Shown: positions 1 through 10,299, counted from the stretch's first letter. The stretch: 30,551 nt of DNA from Leclercia adecarboxylata (GCA_002360945.1 DERO01000009.1:1-30551); one strand, 5' to 3'. Notes: generated by a model not told the origin, from the letters alone. Made by a program: numbers and translations.

Positions 1-12
1 AGCTATTCCCGC
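1..12 (-). tRNA. tRNA-Gly, 5' end only (cut by window edge)
   Basis: Bases 1-12 repeat exactly the 5' acceptor and D-stem start of the complete tRNA-Gly at 43-118, so a second tandem copy runs off the window on the minus strand. E. coli has three tandem glyV/X/Y copies downstream of orn, which fits. Only 12 bases are visible. Confidence 0.75.
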
Positions 13-42
13 TTGGGTGGTCTTACTGCACAGCGAAAGATT

Positions 43-118
<76 letters not shown>

Positions 119-167
119 AAAATCTGTGCTGTCGTAACGATGAATTCTCTGTCGTTACGGGAGGCGC

Positions 168-195
168 ATTATACGAGAAATCCTTTCTGCTGCAA
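168..195 (-). promoter_or_regulatory. tRNA-Gly operon promoter with GC-rich discriminator
   Basis: On the minus strand there is TTGCAG (190-195), a 16 bp spacer and a perfect TATAAT (168-173), followed by GCGCCTCCCG. A consensus -10 with a GC-rich discriminator is typical of stable-RNA promoters under stringent (ppGpp) control. The regulation is inferred from this family pattern. Confidence 0.75.
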
Positions 196-316
196 CCCCC
201 CCAAAAGCGATTTTTTATAAATTTAGTTCAAGTGCTGCAATATTCGTCACATTGCGCAATTTTAAATCGTTTTAGCGGTTTAGACCCGGCAAGTGCTGCC
301 CCGCCGGGCCTGGCGC

Positions 317-862
317 TTATAATTTAATAAAATGTTCGCGGTAGTAAGCCAGTTCTGCCACCGACTCGCGGATATCGTCCATCGCCTGATGAGTACCCTG
401 CTTCTTAAAGCCGTCCAGTATTTCCGGTTTCCAGCGACGGGCCAGCTCTTTCAGGGTGCTGACATCGAGATAACGGTAGTGGAAATAGGCTTCCAGCTCC
501 GGCATATACTTAAACAAGAAGCGGCGATCCTGGCCGATGCTGTTGCCGCAGATCGGTGACTTGCCCTGCGGCACCCACTGCTTGAGGAACTCAATGGTGG
601 CCAGTTCGGCTTCGCGATCGCCAAGCTGACTTGCTTTAACGCGATCCACCAGCCCGCTACCGGTGTGGGTGCGCACGTTCCAGTCATCCATCAGTGCCAG
701 CTGCTCATCGGACTGGTGCACGGCAATGGTTGGCCCTTCCGCCAGCACATTCAGGTTCGCGTCGGTCACCAGCGTGGCGATCTCAATAATGCGATCGCGC
801 TCGGGATCCAGGCCGGTCATCTCCAGATCGATCCAAATCAGATTGTTTTCATCTGCACTCAT
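317..862 (-). CDS. orn: Oligoribonuclease
   Basis: A 3'-to-5' exoribonuclease of the DEDDh family that degrades 2-5 nt RNAs, the last step of mRNA decay, and also clears pGpG; cytoplasmic homodimer. The first DEDD motif is [10 protein letters not shown] near residue 11, the middle block is [12 protein letters not shown], and the [10 protein letters not shown] block near the C-terminus supplies the catalytic His/Asp. At 181 residues it has the E. coli length and is nearly identical to it. The ATG at 862 is chosen because it gives the conserved MSA N-terminus; a GTG four codons upstream is open but lies inside the Shine-Dalgarno region. It is divergent from rsgA across about 107 bp and co-directional with the tRNA-Gly genes. 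Confidence 0.97.
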   Translation of the reverse strand: MSADENNLIWIDLEMTGLDPERDRIIEIATLVTDANLNVLAEGPTIAVHQSDEQLALMDDWNVRTHTGSGLVDRVKASQLGDREAELATIEFLKQWVPQGKSPICGNSIGQDRRFLFKYMPELEAYFHYRYLDVSTLKELARRWKPEILDGFKKQGTHQAMDDIRESVAELAYYREHFIKL

Positions 863-969
863 GTTATTTTCCACCCTTCTCGTATAACCGGCCGTGGCAG
901 GTTAACTAGTATTAATTAGTGTGTATCATAGAGGTTTTGCCCAGTATGGGCGACCAGGAGCCAGCACGA

Positions 970-2022
970 TTGAGTAAAAATAAACTCTCCAAAGGTCAAC
1001 AGCGCCGCGTGAATGCCAACCACGAGCGCCGTCTTAAAACCGCTGCGGATAAACCCGACTACGACGACAACCTGTTTGGCGAAGCAACCGAAGGCGTGGT
1101 GATCAGCCGCTTCGGTATGCATGCTGATGTCGAAGCCGATGATGGCAAGGTTCACCGCTGTAATATCCGTCGCACTATCCGCTCGCTGGTGACCGGTGAC
1201 CGCGTGGTCTGGCGTCCGGGTAAAGCCGCGGCAGAAGGCGTGACGGTGAAAGGCATCGTGGAAGCCGTGCACGAGCGCACGTCGGTCCTGACGCGCCCCG
1301 ACTTCTACGACGGCGTCAAACCCATTGCCGCTAATATCGATCAGATCGTCATTGTCTCGGCGATCCTGCCCGAGCTGTCGCTGAACATTATCGACCGTTA
1401 TCTCGTCGCCTGCGAAACTCTGCAGGTTGAACCGCTGATTGTCCTGAACAAGATCGATCTGCTCGACGGCGAAGGCATGGACTTCGTTAATGAGCAGATG
1501 GATATCTATCGCAAGATTGGCTATCGCGTGCTGATGGTATCCAGCCGCACCCAGAATGGCCTGAAGCCGCTCGAAGAGGCGTTGACCGATCGCATCAGCA
1601 TTTTTGCCGGTCAGTCCGGCGTGGGCAAATCCAGCCTGCTGAACAACCTGCTCGGTCTGCCGCAGGAGATCCTGACCAACGACGTCTCTGACAACTCCGG
1701 TCTGGGCCAGCACACCACCACCGCCTCACGCCTGTATCACTTCCCGCACGGCGGCGATGTGATCGACTCCCCGGGAGTGCGTGAATTTGGCCTGTGGCAT
1801 CTCGAACCCGATCAAATCTTTAACGGCTTTGTCGAATTCCTCGACTATTTAGGCGCCTGTAAATACCGCGACTGTAAGCACGATAACGACCCTGGCTGCG
1901 CCATACGTGCCGCGGTCGAAAACGGTGAAATTGCGGAAACCCGTTTTGCAAACTATCACCATATTCTTGAAAGCATGGCGCAGGTAAAAACGCGTAAAAG
2001 CTTTTCTGAATCTGATGACTGA
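970..2022 (+). CDS. rsgA: Small ribosomal subunit biogenesis GTPase RsgA
   Basis: A circularly permuted GTPase acting in late maturation of the 30S subunit, near the decoding centre. Visible are the N-terminal OB-fold region, the G4 motif LNKIDL near residue 160, which precedes the P-loop GQSGVGKSS near 213 (the circular permutation), DSPGVREFG as G3, and a C-terminal zinc finger with Cys-X4-Cys-X-His-X5-Cys starting near 297. The start is a TTG at 970, ten bases after AGGAG. It gives 350 residues and the conserved [13 protein letters not shown]-terminus, as in E. coli. The frame stays open to an ATG at 919, but that extension lacks a ribosome site and family conservation. Confidence 0.97.
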   Translation: MSKNKLSKGQQRRVNANHERRLKTAADKPDYDDNLFGEATEGVVISRFGMHADVEADDGKVHRCNIRRTIRSLVTGDRVVWRPGKAAAEGVTVKGIVEAVHERTSVLTRPDFYDGVKPIAANIDQIVIVSAILPELSLNIIDRYLVACETLQVEPLIVLNKIDLLDGEGMDFVNEQMDIYRKIGYRVLMVSSRTQNGLKPLEEALTDRISIFAGQSGVGKSSLLNNLLGLPQEILTNDVSDNSGLGQHTTTASRLYHFPHGGDVIDSPGVREFGLWHLEPDQIFNGFVEFLDYLGACKYRDCKHDNDPGCAIRAAVENGEIAETRFANYHHILESMAQVKTRKSFSESDD

Positions 2023-2066
2023 CAACTAAGCTAAGCGTCGCTAAAATCGTCCCCCTTTTTCAGGTT

Positions 2067-2085
2067 CCGGCTGTCTGACAGCCGG
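2067..2085 (+). other. Hairpin between rsgA and psd
   Basis: CCGGCTGT and ACAGCCGG form a perfect 8 bp stem with a 3 nt loop, just upstream of psd. No T-tract follows on either strand, so it is not a classical terminator. It may be an mRNA processing or stabilising element; its role is unknown. Confidence 0.35.
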
Positions 2086-2120
2086 ATCAGGAACGACAAA
2101 ACAATGGCCTGGAGGCTACC

Positions 2121-3089
2121 TTGTTAAACTCATTTAAACTTTCGCTTCAATACATTCTGCCAAAACTGTGGCTCACTCGCCTGGCGGGCTGGGGCGCGAG
2201 CAAACGAGCGGGCTGGCTGACTAAGCTGGTGATCGATCTGTTCGTGAAATATTACAAGGTCGATATGCAGGAAGCGCAGAAGCCCGATACCGCCAGCTAC
2301 CGCACCTTCAACGATTTCTTCGTCCGTCCACTGCGCGATGAAGTGCGCCCGCTGAATACCGACCCGAACGTGCTGGTGATGCCTGCTGACGGCGTGATCA
2401 GCCAGCTCGGCGCGATCGAAAACGACAAGATCCTGCAGGCCAAAGGCCACAACTACAGCCTTGAAGCCCTGCTGGCAGGTAACTACCTGATGGCGGATCT
2501 GTTCCGCAATGGTTCCTTTGCCACCACCTACCTGTCACCGCGCGACTATCATCGCGTGCATATGCCATGCAACGGCATTCTGCGGGAGATGATCTACGTC
2601 CCGGGCGATCTGTTCTCGGTAAATCACCTGACCGCGCAAAACGTGCCGAATCTTTTCGCCCGTAACGAGCGCGTTATCTGCCTGTTCGACACTGAGTTTG
2701 GCCCAATGGCGCAGATTCTGGTGGGGGCTACCATTGTTGGCAGCATTGAGACCGTCTGGGCTGGCACCATTACCCCGCCGCGCGAAGGCGTGATCAAACG
2801 CTGGACGTGGCCTGCGGGTGAAAGCGAAGGCTCCGTGGCGCTGCTGAAGGGCCAGGAGATGGGCCGCTTCAAGCTCGGCTCCACCGTCATCAACCTGTTT
2901 GCCCCGGGTAAAGTGCAGCTGGTTGAGCAGCTCGAAAGCCTGTCCGTAACTAAACTCGGCCAGCCGCTGGCGGTCTCGACAGAACCCTTCGTGGCAACGG
3001 ACGCAGAACCTGCTCCGCTGACTGCAGAAGAGATCACTGCCGAACTCGACGCCAGCCCGCTGGTTGATGACAAAAAAGACGAAAGCTAA
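2121..3089 (+). CDS. psd: Phosphatidylserine decarboxylase proenzyme
   Basis: Converts phosphatidylserine to phosphatidylethanolamine at the inner membrane. It is a pyruvoyl enzyme: the proenzyme cleaves itself at the LGST motif, here with the serine at residue 254, giving a beta chain and a pyruvoyl-capped alpha chain. The conserved YHRVHMP segment with catalytic-triad histidines is present. The start is TTG, six bases after GGAGG, giving the same N-terminus as E. coli. The acidic C-terminal tail (322 residues in total) follows the E. coli pattern. mscM begins 16 bases downstream, so the two are probably cotranscribed, as in E. coli. Confidence 0.97.
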   Translation: MLNSFKLSLQYILPKLWLTRLAGWGASKRAGWLTKLVIDLFVKYYKVDMQEAQKPDTASYRTFNDFFVRPLRDEVRPLNTDPNVLVMPADGVISQLGAIENDKILQAKGHNYSLEALLAGNYLMADLFRNGSFATTYLSPRDYHRVHMPCNGILREMIYVPGDLFSVNHLTAQNVPNLFARNERVICLFDTEFGPMAQILVGATIVGSIETVWAGTITPPREGVIKRWTWPAGESEGSVALLKGQEMGRFKLGSTVINLFAPGKVQLVEQLESLSVTKLGQPLAVSTEPFVATDAEPAPLTAEEITAELDASPLVDDKKDES

Positions 3090-3105
3090 GCAAAGGTAAA
3101 CTGAC

Positions 3106-6100
3106 GTGCGCCTGATTATCACTTTGCTGATGGCCTGGTGCCTCAGTACGGGGGCGTACGCAGCGACGGCCCCCGACAGCAAACAAATCTCGCAGGAACT
3201 CGAGCAGGCGAAGGCGGCAAAGCCCGCCCAGCCGGAAACCGTTGAGGCGCTCGAGGCTGCGCTGAACGCGCTTGAGGAGCGCAAAGGCTCCCTCGAGCGT
3301 GCCACGCAGTATCAACAGGTCATCGATAACTTCCCCAAACTGTCACAAACCCTGCGTGCGCAGCTCAGCGATCTGCGTGAAGAGCCGCGCCAGGTGCCTG
3401 CGGGCATGACCTCTGACACCCTAAATCAGGAGATCCTGCAGGTCAGCAGCCAGTTACTGGAAAAAACCCGCCAGGCGCAGCAGGAGCAGGAACGTGCCCG
3501 TGATATCGCTGACTCCCTGAACCAGCTGCCTCAGCAGCAAACCGATGCCCGCCGTCAACTCAATGAGGTTGAACGCCGGGCCGGGGCGCAAGCCGGCAAT
3601 AACGCCCTTAGCCAGGCACAAAATCTGGGTATCCAGGCGGAATCCGCCAGATTAAAAGCTCTGGTGGACGAACTGGAACTGGCCCAGCTCTCGGCCAACA
3701 ATCGTCAGGAGCTGGCGCGGATGCGCTCCGAGCTGGCGAAAAAACAGGGCGAGCAGCTGGATGCTTACCTTCAGGCGCTGCGTAATCAGCTCAACAGCCA
3801 ACGCCAGCGTGAAGCCGAGCGGGCGCTGGAGAGCACCGAGCTGCTGGCAGAGAACAGCGAGAACCTGCCCACCGGTATCGTCGAGCAGTTTAAGGTCAAC
3901 CGTGAGCTTTCCGCCGCGCTCAATCAGCAGGCCCAGCGCATGGATCTGGTGGCCTCCCAGCAGCGCCAGGCCACCAATCAAACCCTGCAGGTGCGTCAGG
4001 CGCTGAATACGCTGCGCGAGCAGTCACAGTGGCTGGGTTCGTCGAACCTGCTCGGTGAAGCCCTGCGTGCCCAGGTTGCCCGTCTGCCCGAAATGCCAAA
4101 ACCTCAGCAGCTCGATACCGAAATGGCGCAGCTGCGCGTGCAGCGTCTGCGCTTTGAAGATCAGCTGAATAAGCAGCCGCAGCTGCGTCAGATCCACCAG
4201 CCGGACGGCAAGGCGCTCACCGCCGAGCAGAACCGGATCCTCGAAGCCCAACTGCGAACCCAGCGCGAACTGCTGAACTCCCTTTTGCAGGGAGGCGATA
4301 CGCTGCTGCTCGAACTGACCAAACTGAAAGTCTCCAATAGCCAGCTGGAAGATGCGTTAAAAGAGGTCAACGAGGCGACGCACCGCTACCTGTTCTGGAC
4401 CTCGGATGTGCGGCCAATCTCCTTCTCCTGGCCGATTGATATTGTTCAGGATCTGCGGCGTTTGATTTCGCTGGATACCTTCAGCCAGCTCGGCAAAGCC
4501 AGCGTGATGATGCTCACCAACAAGGAGACGATTTTCCCGCTGCTGGGGGCGCTGATTCTGGTCGGGTTCAGCATCTACTCCCGCCGTCACTTCACCCGCT
4601 TCCTCGACCGCTCCAGCGCGCGCGTCGGCAAAGTGACCCAGGACCATTTCTGGCTCACGCTGCGCACGGTCTTTTGGTCGATCCTGGTCGCCTCACCGCT
4701 GCCGGTGCTGTGGATGACCCTGGGCTATGGCCTGCGCGAAGCCTGGCCTTATCCGCTGGCGGTGGCCATTGGCGCCGGGGTGACGGCCACCGTGCCGCTG
4801 CTGTGGGTGGTGATGATCTGCGCTACCTTCGCTCGTCCGAATGGCCTGTTTGTCGCCCACTTCGGCTGGCCGCGTAACCGGGTGGCGCGGGCGATGCGCT
4901 ACTACCTGATGAGCATCGGGCTGATCGTGCCGCTGATCATGGCGCTAATCATGTTTGATAACCTGAACGACCGGGAGTTTTCCGGCTCGCTCGGCCGCCT
5001 GTGCTTTATCCTGATTTGCGGTGCGCTGGCCGTGGTGACGCTGAGCCTGAAGAAAGCCGGGATCCCGCTCTATCTCGACAAAGAGGGCAGCGGCGATAAC
5101 ATGGTCAACCATATGCTGTGGAATTTGCTGCTCAGCGCTCCGCTGGCGGCGATTCTGGCGGCAGCCGTCGGCTATCTGGCCACCGCACAGGCGCTGCTGG
5201 CGCGACTTGAAACCTCGGTGGCGATCTGGTTCCTGTTGTTAGTGGTCTACCACGTTATCCGCCGCTGGATGCTGATTCAGCGCCGTCGTCTGGCCTTCGA
5301 CCGGGCGAAAAACCGCCGGGCCGAAATTCTTGCTCAGCGCGCGCGCGGTGAAGAAGAGCCTGCCCATATGCTCAGCACCGAAGGGGTGGTGGAGGTCGAT
5401 GAAACGGAGCTGGATCTGGATGCTATCAGTACCCAGTCCCTGCGCCTGGTCCGTTCCATTCTGATGCTGGTCGCTCTGCTGTCCGTTATTGTGCTGTGGT
5501 CAGAAATTCATTCGGCGTTTGGCTTCCTGGAGAACATTACCCTCTGGGATGTCACCTCAACGGTACAGGGCGTGGAGAGCCTGGAGCCGATCACGCTCGG
5601 GGCGGTGCTGATCGCCATTCTGGTGTTTATCATCACCACTCAGCTGATCCGTAACTTCCCGGCGCTGCTGGAGCTGGCCCTGCTGCAGCATCTGGATTTA
5701 ACCCCAGGCACCGGATATGCCATCACCACCATCACCAAATATCTGCTGATGCTGTTTGGCGGGCTGGTCGGCTTCTCGATGATCGGTATTGAGTGGTCGA
5801 AACTGCAGTGGCTGGTAGCGGCACTCGGGGTCGGGCTCGGGTTTGGTTTGCAGGAGATCTTCGCCAACTTTATCTCTGGCCTGATCATTCTGTTTGAAAA
5901 ACCGATCCGTATTGGCGATACCGTCACAATCCGCGATCTGACCGGCAGCATTACGAAGATCAACACTCGCGCCACCACCATCAGCGACTGGGACCGTAAA
6001 GAGATCATCGTTCCGAATAAGGCGTTTATCACCGAGCAGTTTATTAACTGGTCGCTGTCGGACTCCGTGACGCGTGTGGTGCTGACCGTACCGGCCCCGT

Positions 6101-6429
6101 CGGACGCCAACAGCGAAGAGGTGACGCAGATCCTCTATACGGCAGCCGAGCGCTGCTCGCTGGTGATCAGCACGCCAGAGCCGGAAGTGTTCCTGGTGGA
6201 TTTACAGCAGGGGATCCAGATTTTCGAACTGCGTATTTACGCGGCCGAGATGGGCCATCGCATGCCGCTGCGCCATGAGATCCACCAGCTGATTCTGGCG
6301 GGCTTCCGTGAACACGGTATCGATCTGCCATTCCCACCGTTCCAGATGCGTCTGGAAACACTGGACGGGCGTAAGACGGGAAGAACCTTGACGTCGGCGG
6401 CGAAGACGCGCCCGGCGGGGAGTTTGTAA
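3106..6429 (+). CDS. mscM: Miniconductance mechanosensitive channel MscM (YjeP)
   Basis: A large MscS-family channel giving small-conductance osmotic release in the inner membrane. The N-terminus is a cleavable signal peptide ending near AYAA, followed by a long Gln/Glu-rich periplasmic coiled-coil region to about residue 430. About eleven hydrophobic segments span 455-930, and the MscS core pore helix and beta domain fill about 900-1075 (for example GLGFGLQEIFANFISG and RIGDTVTIRD). Length 1107 residues equals E. coli YjeP. The start is GTG at 3106 after AAAGG, 16 bases after psd, consistent with a psd-mscM operon. Confidence 0.96.
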   Translation: MRLIITLLMAWCLSTGAYAATAPDSKQISQELEQAKAAKPAQPETVEALEAALNALEERKGSLERATQYQQVIDNFPKLSQTLRAQLSDLREEPRQVPAGMTSDTLNQEILQVSSQLLEKTRQAQQEQERARDIADSLNQLPQQQTDARRQLNEVERRAGAQAGNNALSQAQNLGIQAESARLKALVDELELAQLSANNRQELARMRSELAKKQGEQLDAYLQALRNQLNSQRQREAERALESTELLAENSENLPTGIVEQFKVNRELSAALNQQAQRMDLVASQQRQATNQTLQVRQALNTLREQSQWLGSSNLLGEALRAQVARLPEMPKPQQLDTEMAQLRVQRLRFEDQLNKQPQLRQIHQPDGKALTAEQNRILEAQLRTQRELLNSLLQGGDTLLLELTKLKVSNSQLEDALKEVNEATHRYLFWTSDVRPISFSWPIDIVQDLRRLISLDTFSQLGKASVMMLTNKETIFPLLGALILVGFSIYSRRHFTRFLDRSSARVGKVTQDHFWLTLRTVFWSILVASPLPVLWMTLGYGLREAWPYPLAVAIGAGVTATVPLLWVVMICATFARPNGLFVAHFGWPRNRVARAMRYYLMSIGLIVPLIMALIMFDNLNDREFSGSLGRLCFILICGALAVVTLSLKKAGIPLYLDKEGSGDNMVNHMLWNLLLSAPLAAILAAAVGYLATAQALLARLETSVAIWFLLLVVYHVIRRWMLIQRRRLAFDRAKNRRAEILAQRARGEEEPAHMLSTEGVVEVDETELDLDAISTQSLRLVRSILMLVALLSVIVLWSEIHSAFGFLENITLWDVTSTVQGVESLEPITLGAVLIAILVFIITTQLIRNFPALLELALLQHLDLTPGTGYAITTITKYLLMLFGGLVGFSMIGIEWSKLQWLVAALGVGLGFGLQEIFANFISGLIILFEKPIRIGDTVTIRDLTGSITKINTRATTISDWDRKEIIVPNKAFITEQFINWSLSDSVTRVVLTVPAPSDANSEEVTQILYTAAERCSLVISTPEPEVFLVDLQQGIQIFELRIYAAEMGHRMPLRHEIHQLILAGFREHGIDLPFPPFQMRLETLDGRKTGRTLTSAAKTRPAGSL

Positions 6430-6435
6430 TGAACA

Positions 6436-6464
6436 AATACCGGTCATGGACAGTGGCCGGTATT
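6436..6464 (+). terminator. Probable terminator after mscM
   Basis: AATACCGGTC pairs with GGCCGGTATT (10 bp, one G-T wobble) around a 9 nt loop, 7 bases after the mscM stop. The T-run behind it is weak (TTCTTCGCG), so termination strength is uncertain. It could also serve the convergent yjeO-like gene. Confidence 0.6.
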
Positions 6465-6478
6465 CTTCGCGATAAGTC

Positions 6479-6796
6479 TTACCACAGACAGAGCTGATAG
6501 CGGATAAAAAATTGCCATAACCAGTAACCGCTGATAAGAAGAGTTATGATATAAATAAACCAATACCGTTTCTTTTTAATGAAGATGGCATAAATTGCCG
6601 GAAAAAATACAGGTAATGAGAATAAAATCCCAACATCGCGTATATCATCATTCGCAATAGAACGCATGAGGTCACAAATATTATTAATATCCCCATAACC
6701 TATCCACCACTCTTTATCCTGAACAGAGCAGAATACAATCCAAAAAAGAGAAGTAATAGCCCATAAAAAACCTAACGTAAACACTTTCAAGGTCAT
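6479..6796 (-). CDS. yjeO: Small inner-membrane protein, YjeO-like (DUF2645)
   Basis: A 105-residue hydrophobic protein with three predicted membrane segments at about residues 5-24, 55-73 and 78-98, a short Lys-rich turn (KKKR) before the last, and a conserved-looking loop DINNICDLMRS. No catalytic motif is visible. Position and orientation convergent to mscM match E. coli yjeO, and the length agrees with that protein, so the assignment rests on synteny, size and topology. Its start codon overlaps the stop of the upstream gene by one base (TAATG), so the two are translationally coupled. Function is unknown. Base composition is clearly richer in AT than the neighbouring housekeeping genes. 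Confidence 0.65.
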   Translation of the reverse strand: MTLKVFTLGFLWAITSLFWIVFCSVQDKEWWIGYGDINNICDLMRSIANDDIRDVGILFSLPVFFPAIYAIFIKKKRYWFIYIITLLISGYWLWQFFIRYQLCLW

Positions 6797-7059
6797 TATA
6801 AATCCCCCAGCATTTCCATTATGGTCTGTTTTTTTTGAATAATATGGCGTCCATATTCACTATATTTTCGCGTGGGTGAACCTACAGGAGCATGAATGGA
6901 ATTAATGATATCAGGCGGTATTTCTCCTGCTTCTGACATAGTAACGCCGATCATATAGGTCCAACTGGTGGGAATAATGTACCAATGGAAAGCATCAAAA
7001 CCATCCCAGTGCGGAAAACCATATTCATTATTCCGGCAAAAAAGCAAAAATTCATTCAC
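6796..7059 (-). CDS. Small hypothetical protein, possibly YjeN
   Basis: An 87-residue soluble-looking protein rich in aromatics (for example FDAFHWYIIPTSWTYM near residues 21-37), ending in a basic/amphipathic tail. No known motif is recognised. It sits where E. coli carries yjeN, upstream of yjeO and transcribed the same way, and its stop overlaps the yjeO-like start by one base. Synteny suggests YjeN, but the sequence relationship could not be tested here. The TSWTYMIGVTMSEAGEIPP stretch looks structured rather than random, and coupling to a downstream gene supports a real CDS. Confidence 0.6.
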   Translation of the reverse strand: MNEFLLFCRNNEYGFPHWDGFDAFHWYIIPTSWTYMIGVTMSEAGEIPPDIINSIHAPVGSPTRKYSEYGRHIIQKKQTIMEMLGDL

Positions 7060-7185
7060 ATTATAAATTCCTTTATTAATAAATTAACGGGAAATTTATA
7101 AGTCTATTTCTTATTTTTCTCAACTGAAAAAGATATTTCCAGGCTATTCATCAAGCTTGTAAAAGGCATGAAAGGAAAATTAAGG

Positions 7186-7217
7186 CTGAACGGGCGACTT
7201 ACCAGTCGCCCGTTCAG
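7186..7217 (-). terminator. Rho-independent terminator of epmA
   Basis: CTGAACGGGCGACT and AGTCGCCCGTTCAG form a perfect 14 bp stem with a 4 nt loop, three bases beyond the epmA stop on the minus strand. It is followed on that strand by CCTTAATTTTCC. Confidence 0.85.
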
Positions 7218-7220
7218 AAA

Positions 7221-8198
7221 TCAGGCGCGGTCTACGGTAAACGCAATCACATCACCCAGCTGTTCGGCGCCCAGCGCCAGCATCACCAGACGATCGACAC
7301 CCAGCGCCACGCCGGAGCAGTCCGGCAAACCGGCTTTTAACGCCCCCAGCAGGTTGTGGTCGATAGGCTGCTGCGGCAGGCCGCGCGCGGCGCGCTTGCG
7401 GTTATCCTGATCGAAACGCTGCTGCTGTTCGCGGGCGTCGGTCAGTTCATGGAAACCATTCGCCAGCTCAATACCTTTAAAGTAGACCTCGAAACGCTCC
7501 GCAACGCGGTGATCTTCGGTGCTGATCTGCGCCAGTGACGCCTGGCTTGCCGGGAAGTGGTAGACAAAGGTCGGGCGATCTTTGCCAATCTGCGGCTCAA
7601 CGCCAAAGGTAAAGAGCAGCTGCAGCAGCGTGTCGCGATCTTCTTCGGTATCGGCAACGTTACTGAGATCCAGTTTTGCCGCCGCTTCGCGCAGTTGGGT
7701 TTTATCCGCCGAGAGCGGATCAATCTCCAGATGGCGCTGGAAAGCCTGCTGATAAGAGAGGGTTTCGGCTTCCGGGCACTCCAGTACCTGCTGCAGCAGA
7801 TCGTCCACCTCATTCATCAGGCGATACATATCATAGTGCGGACGGTACCACTCCAGCATAGTGAATTCCGGGTTGTGATGACGCCCCATCTCTTCATTGC
7901 GGAAACTGCGGCACAGCTGATACACCGGCCCACATCCCGCCGCCAGCAGGCGCTTCATGTGGTATTCCGGGCTGGTCATCAGGTAAAGATTCATTCCCTG
8001 GGAGTGACCAGGACCAACAAAACGGGTTTCAAACGGCACCAGATGAATATCCGTTACCGTCGCCTGGCTCATGCAGGGCGTTTCCACCTCCAGCACACCG
8101 CGGTCGGCAAAGAAGCGGCGAATCTCCGCCATAATTGCTGCGCGTTTTAACAGATTGGGGATGGATGCGCTCGGCTGCCAGGTGGCCGTTTCGCTCAT
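7221..8198 (-). CDS. epmA: EF-P--(R)-beta-lysine ligase EpmA (GenX/PoxA)
   Basis: A class II lysyl-tRNA-synthetase paralogue lacking the anticodon-binding domain. It activates (R)-beta-lysine and attaches it to Lys34 of elongation factor P. Visible are motif 2 [19 protein letters not shown] near residues 100-118, and motif 3 [13 protein letters not shown] near the C-terminus. At 325 residues it matches E. coli. The ATG at 8198 is chosen because GGAG lies 8 bases upstream and it gives the conserved MSETA start; an in-frame ATG eight codons further upstream lies before that ribosome site. Its substrate EF-P (14094-14660) and partner EpmB (14701-15732) are in the same window. Confidence 0.97.
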   Translation of the reverse strand: MSETATWQPSASIPNLLKRAAIMAEIRRFFADRGVLEVETPCMSQATVTDIHLVPFETRFVGPGHSQGMNLYLMTSPEYHMKRLLAAGCGPVYQLCRSFRNEEMGRHHNPEFTMLEWYRPHYDMYRLMNEVDDLLQQVLECPEAETLSYQQAFQRHLEIDPLSADKTQLREAAAKLDLSNVADTEEDRDTLLQLLFTFGVEPQIGKDRPTFVYHFPASQASLAQISTEDHRVAERFEVYFKGIELANGFHELTDAREQQQRFDQDNRKRAARGLPQQPIDHNLLGALKAGLPDCSGVALGVDRLVMLALGAEQLGDVIAFTVDRA

Positions 8199-8230
8199 GA
8201 GAATTTCTCCGATTTCAGACAAGGGGACGA

Positions 8231-8259
8231 AGTCTACTCGTAACCTATGGCAGAGACAA
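8231..8259 (-). promoter_or_regulatory. Candidate epmA sigma-70 promoter
   Basis: On the minus strand there is TTGTCT (8254-8259), a 17 bp spacer and TAGACT (8231-8236), about 33 bases before the epmA start. Spacing is ideal; the -10 is a moderate match. No activator site is recognised. Confidence 0.45.
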
Positions 8260-8358
8260 ATTTTGCACAGCCAATTTTGGGGTTTTTATAACTTCCAATA
8301 ATTCCGTGACGTGATTCATCAATTGGAATGATAAATCGAAGGAAAGAACCGCAAAAAA

Positions 8359-8400
8359 ATCGAACACGTCAAATTTCCCTTTCTTTCCTACGGCTATACT
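8359..8400 (+). promoter_or_regulatory. frdA promoter with FNR-type site
   Basis: An FNR-like dyad, ATCGAACACGTCAAAT (8359-8374), lies upstream of a TATACT -10 (8395-8400). Its centre is about 40 bases before the likely start of transcription, the usual class II activator position. The surrounding sequence, including the ATAAAGGAGCAGTGG leader, closely resembles the E. coli frdA control region. The remaining interval 8199-8508 shows no other gene. Anaerobic activation by FNR is inferred from this resemblance. Confidence 0.65.
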
Positions 8401-8508
8401 GCGTTACCCATAAAGGAGCAGTGGAATCGCTTTCGCATTTGCCCTCCCGGGCCGTGCACTACCTTAGGGTAGGTGAGATGCGAAATATCAAAAATCTGGA
8501 GGAATGTC

Positions 8509-10299
8509 GTGCATACCTTTCAAGCCGATCTTGCCATTATTGGCGCAGGCGGAGCAGGATTACGCGCAGCAATTGCTGCAGCCCAGGCTAACCCAACCGC
8601 TAAAATTGCCCTGATTTCAAAAGTCTATCCGATGCGCAGCCACACGGTCGCCGCAGAGGGGGGATCCGCCGCCGTCGCGCAGGATCATGACAGCTTTGAA
8701 TATCACTTTCACGACACCGTAGCCGGTGGCGACTGGCTTTGCGAACAGGATGTCGTTGATTATTTCGTACATCATTGCCCGACGGAGATGACCCAGCTGG
8801 AGCAGTGGGGTTGCCCGTGGAGTCGCCGTGATGACGGTAGCGTCAACGTGCGTCGCTTCGGCGGCATGAAGATTGAGCGTACCTGGTTTGCCGCCGATAA
8901 GACCGGCTTCCATATGCTCCACACCCTGTTCCAGACCTCATTGCAGTTCCCCCAGATCCAACGCTTCGACGAACATTTCGTCCTCGACATTCTGGTTGAT
9001 GACGGCCAGGCCCGCGGCCTGGTGGCGATGAACATGATGGAAGGTACGCTGGTCCAGATCCGCGCCAATGCCGTAGTGATGGCGACCGGTGGTGCCGGCC
9101 GTGTTTACCGCTACAACACCAACGGCGGCATCGTGACCGGCGACGGGATGGGCATGGCGCTGCAACACGGCGTTCCGCTGCGCGATATGGAATTTGTCCA
9201 GTATCACCCGACCGGCCTGCCGGGCTCCGGGATCCTGATGACCGAAGGTTGTCGCGGTGAAGGCGGTATTCTGGTCAATAAAGATGGCTATCGCTATCTG
9301 CAGGATTACGGCATGGGCCCGGAAACGCCGCTGGGTGAGCCGAAGAACAAATATATGGAGCTTGGCCCGCGCGATAAAGTCTCTCAGGCCTTCTGGCATG
9401 AGTGGCGCAAAGGCAACACCATCCCTACGCCACGCGGCGATGTGGTCTATCTCGACCTGCGCCACCTGGGCGAGAAAAAACTGCTGGAACGTCTGCCGTT
9501 CATCTGTGAACTGTCGAAAGCCTATGTCGGCGTCGACCCGGTTAAAGATCCGATTCCGGTACGTCCAACCGCGCACTACACCATGGGCGGTATCGAAACC
9601 GATCAGAAGTGCGAAACCCGTATTAAAGGATTGTTCGCGGTGGGCGAATGCTCCTCCGTCGGCCTGCATGGCGCTAACCGCCTGGGATCTAACTCGCTGG
9701 CCGAGCTGGTGGTGTTTGGCCGCCTGGCGGGCGAGCAGGCCATGGCGCGCGCCGCGACTGCCAGCGCCGCTAACGGCGCCGCGCTCGATGCGCAGGTTGC
9801 CGATGTCGAGCAGCGCCTGAAGAATCTGGTCAATCAGGAAGGCAGTGAGAGCTGGGCGAAGATCCGCGATGAGATGGGGCTTTCCATGGAAGAAGGCTGC
9901 GGTATTTACCGTACGCCGGAGCTGATGCAGAAAACCATCGACAAGCTGGCTGAGTTGCAGGAGCGCTTCAAGCGCGTGCGGGTGACGGACACCTCCAGCG
10001 TCTTCAATACCGATCTGCTTTACACCATTGAGCTGGGCCACGGTCTGAACGTTGCCGAATGTATGGCGCACTCCGCCATGGCGCGTAAAGAGTCGCGCGG
10101 CGCACATCAGCGTCTGGACGAAGGCTGTACGGAGCGTGACGACGTTAACTTCCTCAAGCACACCCTCGCTTATCGCGACGCAGACGGCACTACCCGTCTG
10201 GACTACAGCGACGTGAAGATCACCACGCTGGCACCGGCGAAACGCGTTTACGGTGCAGAAGCGGAAGCAGCCGAGAAGAAGGAGACGACCAATGGCTGA
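8509..10299 (+). CDS. frdA: Fumarate reductase flavoprotein subunit
   Basis: Catalytic subunit of the menaquinol:fumarate oxidoreductase used in anaerobic respiration, on the cytoplasmic face of the inner membrane. The FAD dinucleotide fold GAGGAG is at residues 12-17, and the covalent-FAD histidine is His45 in [11 protein letters not shown]. The active-site regions HPTGLPGSG and [10 protein letters not shown] are intact. The start is a GTG at 8509, five bases after TGGAGGA, giving the E. coli-like N-terminus and 596 residues. An in-frame ATG twelve codons upstream lies before the ribosome site and is rejected. The end overlaps frdB by 8 bases. The C-terminal tail is shorter and more variable than in E. 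coli. Confidence 0.97.
   Translation: MHTFQADLAIIGAGGAGLRAAIAAAQANPTAKIALISKVYPMRSHTVAAEGGSAAVAQDHDSFEYHFHDTVAGGDWLCEQDVVDYFVHHCPTEMTQLEQWGCPWSRRDDGSVNVRRFGGMKIERTWFAADKTGFHMLHTLFQTSLQFPQIQRFDEHFVLDILVDDGQARGLVAMNMMEGTLVQIRANAVVMATGGAGRVYRYNTNGGIVTGDGMGMALQHGVPLRDMEFVQYHPTGLPGSGILMTEGCRGEGGILVNKDGYRYLQDYGMGPETPLGEPKNKYMELGPRDKVSQAFWHEWRKGNTIPTPRGDVVYLDLRHLGEKKLLERLPFICELSKAYVGVDPVKDPIPVRPTAHYTMGGIETDQKCETRIKGLFAVGECSSVGLHGANRLGSNSLAELVVFGRLAGEQAMARAATASAANGAALDAQVADVEQRLKNLVNQEGSESWAKIRDEMGLSMEEGCGIYRTPELMQKTIDKLAELQERFKRVRVTDTSSVFNTDLLYTIELGHGLNVAECMAHSAMARKESRGAHQRLDEGCTERDDVNFLKHTLAYRDADGTTRLDYSDVKITTLAPAKRVYGAEAEAAEKKETTNG

Noticed and set aside
2051..2085. Terminator between rsgA and psd
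   Set aside because: The T-run (2056-2060) lies before the hairpin, not after it, so it does not have terminator order on the plus strand, and the minus strand has A residues there.
5640..6110. 156-residue open frame opposite the mscM pore domain
   Set aside because: It is the mirror of a strongly conserved coding region, lacks a ribosome site and has a composition dictated by the opposite strand.
8938..10161. 407-residue open frame on the minus strand across frdA
   Set aside because: Long antisense frames are common opposite GC-rich conserved genes; it has no start signal and no protein-like domain.
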